From the NCBI GenBank assembly GCA_034401135.1, contig JAWZSP010000005.1:2108001-2172000 (forward strand): 64,000 nt of DNA, in the 5' to 3' direction. The first letter of the stretch is position 1. Every line of letters starts with the position of its first letter. Of this stretch, positions 57,124 through 64,000 are shown one piece after another. The notes beneath the pieces are model-generated. The model ran no database searches. It saw only the letters and a program-made list of their open reading frames with translations, and was not told where the DNA came from. The position numbers were made by a program, and so were the translations under genes. The DNA comes from Volutella citrinella (taxonomy: Eukaryota; Ascomycota; Sordariomycetes; Hypocreales; Nectriaceae).

Positions 57124-59301
57124 ATGGGTAAGAACCGTCCCAAAAGAATGCCACCCGTGCCTGGCCATGCGCTCACAATTGCAGACAACAACAACACAAG
57201 CTCCCAGGCCGAAGCTGGTACCAAGCAAGCCGCCCACAAGCCCCAAGACGCTGCCCAGAGCGAGCACAAGGACTCGCAGGGGAGCAGCGACGGCAGCCGC
57301 AAGCGATCGAGTCCTCACGACGGCAATGGCGACGGCAATGGCAACAACGGCGAGGATGGAGACGACGGCGGGTGGCAGGTCGTAACACGGCCCAACAAGA
57401 GGGCCAAGAAGATTCCCAAGCCCGGCAAGAGTTATCCCACCATCGCCTTCTCCCCCAATGCCCGCCTCCAGTCCAAGATCAACCTGACCAACCTCCGCGA
57501 CCTGGTCACGTACATTTTCGCCGACGGCCCCGGGCCCCAGTGGATCGGAATCACCCATCGCCCAGCCTTTAGGAAGATCGTCGCCCTGATGGTGCCCGGG
57601 CTGGAGGAGGCCATGTTCAAGGCCTCGGTCGACTTCTCGGCATACAGTGAGGAGGCGACCAAGGCTGCGGAGACCACATCATCTTCATCATCTACGCCCG
57701 ACGACTACTACCCCCGAGCATTGAGCAAGGAGAAGCTGCCGGAAGTGCTGCAGCCCTTCGCCGACATGTTCCCTCACCTGTGGCCGGTCAAGACGCCGGG
57801 CGACGACAGGCATGGGAAAATGCATTCCCCCTTGGCCGCCTTCCTGACAGCGCCGACGTCAAAGGACAAGGGCAACAAGAAGCCTGGCGTGAAGCCGGCA
57901 TCCGACCCGCAGGGCTGGAAGAACGAGCGGACTCGCATCACCGAGTTCCTGTGCACCGTTGACGATCTCTCGGATAACAGCTACCTGGTTCACCCCGCGC
58001 TACTCCCGGAGGGGGACCAGCGCGACAAGTTTGCTGCGCCCGAGGGATGGGTCATCACCAGGGTGGACAGGCTGGAGGACGGCGAGGTGCCCGAGAAGGA
58101 CATCCAGCAGGGCAGCGTCACGGCCGGTCGCGAGGTGCTTGCCATTGACTGCGAGATGTGCATGACGGGCGAGAACGAATTCTCCCTCACGCGCATCAGC
58201 ATCGTCGACTGGACCGGCGAGACGATACTGGACGAGCTCGTCAAGCCCGACAAGCCCATCATCGACTACGTCACGCAGTACTCGGGCATCACAGAAGAGA
58301 TGCTCGCCCCCGTCACCACCACCCTCGCCGACATCCAAAACAAGCTCCTCGACATCCTCCACCCCCGCACCATCCTCCTGGGCCACTCGCTCGAATCCGA
58401 TACCAAGGCCCTCAAGCTCTCCCACCCCTTCATCGTCGACACCTCCATCATCTTCCCCCACCCGCGTGGACCCCCTCTCAAGTCCTCGCTCAAGTATCTC
58501 GCGCAAAAGTACCTGTCGCGCGAGATCCAAAAGGGCGGCGCCAGCGGCCACAACAGCATCGAAGACGCAAAGACGTGCCTGGACCTGGTCAAGCAGAAGT
58601 GCGAAAAGGGCAAGGCCTGGGGCACGTCCGATGCCCAGGGCGAAAACCTCTTCCGCCGCCTCGCCCGCGCCGGCACCGCGTACAAGGCCCAGGGTGGCCC
58701 GGCCGGCGGCATCGAGGTCGGCAAGACGAGCGCCGCCGTCGACTGGGGTGACCCGTCCAAGGGGGCCGGCGCCGGAGCAACCCACCAGCTGGGCTGCAAG
58801 ACGGACGAAGACGTGGCGCGCAACGTCATCCGTGCCGTCCAGGGCGACCCGGACGGTCTCGAGATCCGCGGCGGCGGCGTCGACTTTGTCTGGGGACGCA
58901 TGCGCGAGCTCGAGGCGTTCCAGGGGTGGTGGAACCGGAACCGCGTCGACAACGCCAACAGTGACGGTGGCCCTCCCCCGGATAACGACGACGCCGATGC
59001 CGAAGCTACCAGTGGCGCATCCTCGCCGCTCGAAAAGGTCCTCGCCAGACTCACCAAGCGCCTGGTCCGCATCCACGCCGCCCTCCCGCCCTGCACCGCC
59101 TTCATCGTGTACAGCGGCTCCGGCGACCCCCGCGAGATGTCGAGGCTCCAGCAGGCCCACGCGCAGTGGCGCAAGGAGTACAACACGCCCGGGAAGAAGT
59201 GGGACGAGCTGAGCGTCAAGTGGACCGACGTCGAGGACCAGGCCCTCAAGGCCGCCGCCCGCAAGGCCAGGTCTGGCATCGGCTTCGTGAGCGTCAAGTA
59301 G
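57124..59301 (+). CDS. REX1: RNA exonuclease, REX1-type DEDDh 3'-5' exonuclease, 725 aa
   Basis: This intronless gene encodes a nuclear RNA 3'-end trimming enzyme of the RNase D/DEDD superfamily; yeast Rex1 (RNA82/RNH70) matures 5S rRNA and some tRNAs. Residues 1-100 are low complexity and basic/acidic with a nuclear-signal-like RPNKRAKK. The catalytic domain (about 337-490) shows all five DEDDh residues: D342 and E344 in AIDCEMC, D426 in LGHSLESDTKAL, and H476 plus D481 in GHNSIEDAKTCLDL. The part before it (PLLPEGDQRDKFAAPEGWVITR-like region) is conserved in fungal homologues. The C-terminal 200 residues are Gly/Ala/Asp-rich with an ending helix. I chose Met 57124 because it begins a basic Rex1-like N-terminus. 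An upstream Met at 56965 in the same frame lies in sequence without conserved features. Confidence 0.88.
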   Translation: MGKNRPKRMPPVPGHALTIADNNNTSSQAEAGTKQAAHKPQDAAQSEHKDSQGSSDGSRKRSSPHDGNGDGNGNNGEDGDDGGWQVVTRPNKRAKKIPKPGKSYPTIAFSPNARLQSKINLTNLRDLVTYIFADGPGPQWIGITHRPAFRKIVALMVPGLEEAMFKASVDFSAYSEEATKAAETTSSSSSTPDDYYPRALSKEKLPEVLQPFADMFPHLWPVKTPGDDRHGKMHSPLAAFLTAPTSKDKGNKKPGVKPASDPQGWKNERTRITEFLCTVDDLSDNSYLVHPALLPEGDQRDKFAAPEGWVITRVDRLEDGEVPEKDIQQGSVTAGREVLAIDCEMCMTGENEFSLTRISIVDWTGETILDELVKPDKPIIDYVTQYSGITEEMLAPVTTTLADIQNKLLDILHPRTILLGHSLESDTKALKLSHPFIVDTSIIFPHPRGPPLKSSLKYLAQKYLSREIQKGGASGHNSIEDAKTCLDLVKQKCEKGKAWGTSDAQGENLFRRLARAGTAYKAQGGPAGGIEVGKTSAAVDWGDPSKGAGAGATHQLGCKTDEDVARNVIRAVQGDPDGLEIRGGGVDFVWGRMRELEAFQGWWNRNRVDNANSDGGPPPDNDDADAEATSGASSPLEKVLARLTKRLVRIHAALPPCTAFIVYSGSGDPREMSRLQQAHAQWRKEYNTPGKKWDELSVKWTDVEDQALKAAARKARSGIGFVSVK

Positions 59302-60166
59302 GTTGCGCCAGCCAGGGGCGTCTAATTATGGGCAACATACCACGGATAATACCGTGTCTAAGAGAGAAAAAGACACTCGCACGAGACCGATGCTTCACGA
59401 CCATGATTTCGATGATTACAAGGCACATTTCATTACTCCTGATGTAGAACCCTGCCATGGACCTATATCCTCTCGGCGCCCTTGCTGCCTTGGAAAGGCA
59501 AAGCCCTGCTAGATAGGATGCTCATTCTTAAGCCACCCCAGCGAGACATTCAAATCGCCAAACATAGACGGCAAAAACAAAAACACCCGCTGTGCTGCAA
59601 TGCGATGAGTGCCATGCCATGCCTTGCCCCCCTACCTTGCCGTCACCGCCGCGCTTCTCAGCCGTCCTACCCTTCTTCCCCGTATGACCAGTATTCAACA
59701 ACGACAAAGGAAAAGAAACTAGAATTTTGTTACGCCAACGCTAGATAGAGCATGAAACAGTCTCAAAAGCCTTCCCAAGATCATTAGAACTAGTAGATGA
59801 ATAAATGGTGGCAAAAAAAAACACCCTAGATCAAACGCCAGCCTGGATCAAAACCTATCACGCAAGGGGCCCGGCGGTGGAGCCTCCCCAGGTCGTGCAT
59901 GTATCGATCGTCATGAGCGACCGAGCGAGGTGATTCCGTCGTGATAATTAGCGAGCGACGGCGCTGTGTGCGCTACATGTGTGAGGCATGCAACTCTATA
60001 ATGTTACATGAAGTCCCTCTCAAGTTGGGAGCCGCGACATAAAAGGAGAACGCGGCAGGATTGGTGATAGTCATGGCGTGACTACCTTTTCCGCGACGTG
60101 GGTGTAATTGTATGTGATGATGATGACGGTTGGGCCCAGCCTCCCCAATCGCGTGGCCGGCCCAGT
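59302..60166. other. Convergent 3' intergenic region
   Basis: This 865-bp gap separates the 3' ends of REX1 (plus) and the TRP/Flc-like gene (minus). It is A-rich in places (for example near 59810) and should hold both 3' UTRs. I see no further gene. Confidence 0.6.
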
Positions 60167-63100
60167 TTATGTTCGAGGTCGGGATGGCGGCTCATTGACA
60201 AGCTCGGCAGAGGCGCCCAGCAAATCTTCCTCGCGATGCCCAGGGTCTACACGGCTGATGCTGTGATGCGGTATCATGCCGAAACTAGCAGGGCGCTCGT
60301 TGTGCAGGTCGACCTGCGTGTAATCGCCTGCAAAGTCCACAGAGGCCTCAGACGAGAGTCGCCTCTGGGAACCGGTGCGCTCAAATGGCAGCCGTGAGGA
60401 TGCTGATATGGCGGCGCGGTGGAGGCTGGAATGTCGGCTCGTCGTATTGGAGCCACTCGTGTGGCCCCCGTCGAATGCCAGACTCGATCCGGGCAGAATG
60501 ACATTTAGGGATGGGGCCCGCCGGTGGTCACGAAGGAGCGACGCCCGCTTAGAGCTCTTGCGCGGGATATCAGGCCCGGAAAACTTGCGTAGTTGCGGGT
60601 TGTCGGGTTTCCTAGACAGCGTCCTTGAAGGTTCTCTGGGAACAGGATCATGGTCGTCACGGAATGGTGCAGGAGCCCGTTCGTAGACTGGGCTATCGGG
60701 TTCCGAATCCTGAGGATCTCCTTGTTCATCCAGGAGAGAGCCATCCCGTCGAGCAGGAGAGCGTCGAGGTTGCGGCTCGTCGTCGTCGTCAGAGTCGATG
60801 GGCCCGTTTCTCAAGACCCCCATGGCAACGGGGATGCCCTCGGGTGGTGCCTCGCCGTTCCTTGCCTGCATGTTAGGAGGCACTCTAGCGCTGCGTACCA
60901 CCTCGAAGCCCTTGCCCTTCTCCTTTGTCTTGCCTCCAAAGAAGCCGCGGAACCATCCGTGTGCCATAGAGGCAGGTCCAGTGGGGTCTGCAGGGCCAGT
61001 TCCCAGCCTCCGGCCTGGGAACTCGGAGTTCAGGGCCGGTCCTCGTACGCCGTAGTAAAAGTCGACCTCACGGGTAGCATAGTCGGGACGGTTGGCGGGC
61101 AAGTTCAGCTGCTGCAGGGTACCAGCGCCACCAGCGCCACCACCCGCCGGTGTGGCGCCGCGAGATATCTCGGCCTCCATGTCCTCTGGATCCCCGGGTG
61201 CGGGCACAACTGCCTGGCTAAGCCGGTTGGAGTCGGGACCAACGGGGCCGGGTCCGTCTTCATTCATGGCATCGCCGATGGTGCCACGGCGGCGGTGGCG
61301 GGGTGGGCGATAATACGGGTCCGAGGCTTCGGCGGCCACGGAGGGATGATGGCGGGCGGCGCCAGGTGAAGGGAGAAACGAGTAGGTGCTCGCCTCCCCG
61401 GGGGTGTCTGGCATGTACGAGCTGCCGCTGTCCATGTGACGCGGCATACCAGAGTAGACGTCGATGCTATCAAGCGCTGAGCTACTCCTCTGCCGATTAA
61501 ACGCCGTCATGCCGCTCAGACTGGCACCTGATTCGCTGCGTAGCCGGCCACTGGGCATGGCGTACCCGGACTTGCCGTCATTCTCAGGGTCCAGCATTGC
61601 CGATGTGGATAGCTGGCTCGCCCGCGAGGGCCCGGACCGATGGTTCTCGCGGCGCGACAGTTGGCGAGCGCCAAAGATCTTGGACAATCCGCCACGGGTC
61701 AGGCCGCGGACGTCATCGCCTCCCGCGCCCAAAAGGCGCGCCACCACCTCAACAATCGTCTGGAGGGCCTTTAATGAGAAGCCGAAGATCAGGGCGATTG
61801 CGTGCAAGCCCAGAATTATATATCCAATCCATCCCTTCTGTCCTTCGGTGATGCCGAGCGTGGGTACAAACGCAATCATGAGCAGGATGCTGATGAGCCG
61901 GAGAATCGAGAACAGGGAGTGGTAGGCATTCATCGAAGTCTCCTTCTGGAAGGGGCGGAAAGCGTAGGTGGTGAAGATGAAGATGACCTCGCAGATGGCC
62001 AGAATCACCACCTGGGCGATACCGCTTGGCTGGACTGCGCCAACGGCGATGCCTCGGATAAAGGTCAGCATCACAGGGATCAGCGCGAATCCAGAGGCCT
62101 CGTCCGAGTAGGTGTTGTACAGTGGGCCGTACATCAAAACGGTAGGGAGATCGTCGTAAAGAACCGACTTTGGGCGCGTAGTGATGATGAGACGGAAGAG
62201 ATAAGCGGCAAAAAGGATGAGGAAGACGATCGTGATGACGGCGAGTGCGATTGTGTAGGCGGGGGAGCTGCCAGCAATCACCAACTGGAAGCAGGAAAGG
62301 GCCACAATGGGCAGCAAGAAGAAGTTGAAGATGATGCGAACCACATTTCCGACCGAGAATGGGATGTTCTTGGATCGCAGATCCTCTTCGGGGGTATTCC
62401 GGATCTTGCGGTACAGCCACTGGAGCAGGAAGCCGGCCTGCGTGAGCACGAAGACGGACAGGATGCAGACGCAAAGCCAGACCATCATGCCAGCCCAGAT
62501 GTCCTGGGGTTGGCCCATCCCAACCAATTGGCCGACTCTTTCCAACCCGTACGTGGCGTTTGTCACGTAAATGCCGTCCTGAACAGGCTTCCAAGCAGTG
62601 GAAGAGTTGGTTACGAATGTCTCGTTGAACATGAGGCTTGACCAAGCCATGCGACTTGTGACGGGCTGATAGAATCCTGGATAGTCGAGGCTCAGGCCGC
62701 CAGTCAGCGCAATGAACTGAATGTACTGAAGGCAGTCGCCAAATCCAAGCGTGACCAATCGAAGCAGGTCCACATCCCGTCCGTAGTTGGATGTCCAATG
62801 GAAGATGTCAGATGATCCCCAGGGGCTCATGATTGCGGCAAAAACAGTGGCAAATCCGGTGAAGATGAGAAAAACCACGGGAAGAATGGTAAGGAGCCAT
62901 GAGATACTGCCGAGGTCTGGCGTGACCGTGATCGAAACACATCCAATGTCATTGGCTTGCTTGTTGCTGTCAATGATGAGGAAAGTGGAGGCTACAGATC
63001 CAAAGGCGTATGACGCCTCGAGATTGAACGACATATTCATGGATGGCAGTTCAAAGCGAGTGCTAGGAAACGTCAGTATCAGTCTCGCCGGTGGACGACG

Positions 63101-63723
63101 CATCGCATGTGGTGCGTCGAATCACAACACAAAACTCACAGGTCTGGCCTTTGTGCGACTGGCGGCAGAGGACAGGAGCCGTTGGTCAATCCAGCCTCAC
63201 AAAAGTCGGCACGATCAAAAAAGGGCTGGTACGTCAAGAAATTCATCTTGCGAACCAGAGTAGTCGCCAAGGGATCTTTAGCTTCGGGATCATTGCTACG
63301 AACGATCTTGCCAATGGTCTGTTTGGCGTCTTGCCAGTAGCCGGGGTTGTCTTTGAGGAGCGGCACGTTGGACCCGTCCTGAGATCCTGTGACATTCCCC
63401 CAAACAGTAACCTGAAGACGATGGCTTGCACTCTTGGTGTCGAACACGGCGTCGGCATACAGAGGCACCCACTGAAGAGCCTTGCCGTTTTGATAAGTGG
63501 CGTCGAGGCAGTTTTGTAGAGGAATTAGGGCGGCGCTGGCGGGACAGATGGCGACGAGGGCGAGCAAGATGACGAAGAATAGATTGGTCGGCAGCCGTGG
63601 TACCCAGGAGAGTCGGAGGGGATGTGACTTTGTATCCAGATCATGGCTCGGTACCAGATGTGGGAGATGCCGCCAACCAGGCGCATAAGAGTTGCAGCTC
63701 ATGGTAGCGAATGTGGAGGGCAT
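60167..63723 (-). CDS. TRP/Flc-like membrane protein with ML-like N-domain, about 1159 aa
   Basis: Two exons, 63723-63140 and 63062-60167, flank a 77-nt intron (GTGAGT...CTAG). A hydrophobic signal segment (FFVILLALVAICPASA) leads to a luminal/extracellular ML-like domain starting LIPLQNCLDA. From about residue 250 a block of roughly nine to ten membrane helices follows (SWLLTILPVVFLIFTGFATV, IWAGMMVWLCVCILSVFVL, IIFNFFLLPIVALSCFQLVI, YTIALAVITIVFLILFAAYL and others), matching the fungal TRP domain family that includes yeast Flc proteins and S. pombe trp663-type proteins. These act in ER/vacuolar calcium, FAD transport or wall maintenance. A cytosolic tail of about 490 residues is Ser/Pro/Arg-rich and likely phosphorylated. 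The start is uncertain: the frame is open to 63903, and Met 63702 is another option; the window ends at 64000. Confidence 0.82.
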
Positions 63724-64000
63724 AGAGCCGGAATTCGATATGATCCGCGACAACGGGTATGCATTTCCGCGTGGGTTCGGCGGCGGGCGACGGCAGTCGA
63801 GGCACTGGGGATTGCAACGAGCCTGGTGTTGAGGTCTCGGGCGACAGAGGCGGCTGTCAGCAACGCAAGTTGAGCCGGCCTGCATGATCGGGAGACGGTC
63901 CAAGAGCGACGATGGCCTGCCGCGGGGCCAGCGTGCGACCTCTGGAGTTGATCGAGGGTTCGGGCAGGCAGACTCGGTCTGGGTGGTCGGGATGGCGAGA

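Noticed and set aside
58000..59297. Antisense frames of 386 and 343 codons opposite REX1
   Set aside because: Two overlapping antisense frames of this size are a codon-bias artefact; REX1 has all catalytic residues on the plus strand.

Overview
The window is nuclear DNA of a filamentous ascomycete (Pezizomycotina). Evidence: 18 spliced or intronless protein genes with short introns (48-147 nt) carrying GT donors, CTAAC/CTGAC-like branch sites and AG acceptors; three Zn2Cys6 transcription factors; a fungal TRP/Flc-type membrane protein; a DUF7707-like GPI protein; and Pex5 with fungal WxxxF spacing. A Sordariomycete, perhaps Hypocreales, fits the feel of the proteins, but that is inference. 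There are no prokaryotic operons, CRISPR arrays, rRNA, recognisable tRNAs or intact transposons. Non-coding DNA is not AT-rich, so I see no sign of RIP-degraded repeats.

Layout. 1-3279: no gene, several short tandem repeats. 3280-5415 (-): amidoligase-fold protein. 6687-7413 (-): GPI-anchored surface protein. 7.4-11.0 kb: empty. 11059-12728 (+): F-box-like protein. 13179-14447 (-): cystathionine gamma-lyase (CYS3 type). 14.4-20.0 kb: empty apart from a CT-rich leader. 19968-21593 (+): Zn2Cys6 factor of UPC2-like type. 22305-23323 (-) and 23828-25872 (+): divergent RPF2 (60S ribosome assembly) and PEX5 (peroxisomal import receptor). 25.9-37.2 kb: an 11 kb stretch with no supportable gene. 37207-38811 (+): bHLH transcription factor. 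40514-42152 (+): second Zn2Cys6 factor. 42703-43890 (-): medium-chain oxidoreductase. 44872-45811 (-): secretory-pathway glutaredoxin. 46512-46823 (-): probable small secreted His-rich protein. 48265-49509 (+): SIL1, the ER nucleotide-exchange factor. 49777-51519 (+): SET/MYND protein. 51802-54167 (+) and 54452-56437 (-): a third Zn2Cys6 factor convergent with a drug-efflux type MFS transporter. 57124-59301 (+): REX1-type RNA exonuclease. 60167-63723 (-): TRP/Flc-like membrane protein, whose 5' end is uncertain.

Most genes are housekeeping and unrelated to one another. The only plausible functional units are the convergent Zn2Cys6/MFS pair at 51.8-56.4 kb (candidate local efflux regulation) and the RPF2/PEX5 divergent promoter. 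I do not see a complete secondary-metabolite cluster, because no polyketide synthase, peptide synthetase, terpene cyclase or P450 is present.

The observations most worth checking are the orphan eukaryotic amidoligase, the small secreted His-rich protein whose terminal intron would splice straight into a stop codon, the 11 kb gene desert, and a dense cluster of GGTAC motifs with inverted repeats upstream of the bHLH gene. Exon boundaries were derived by hand from reading frame and splice consensus and have no transcript support.
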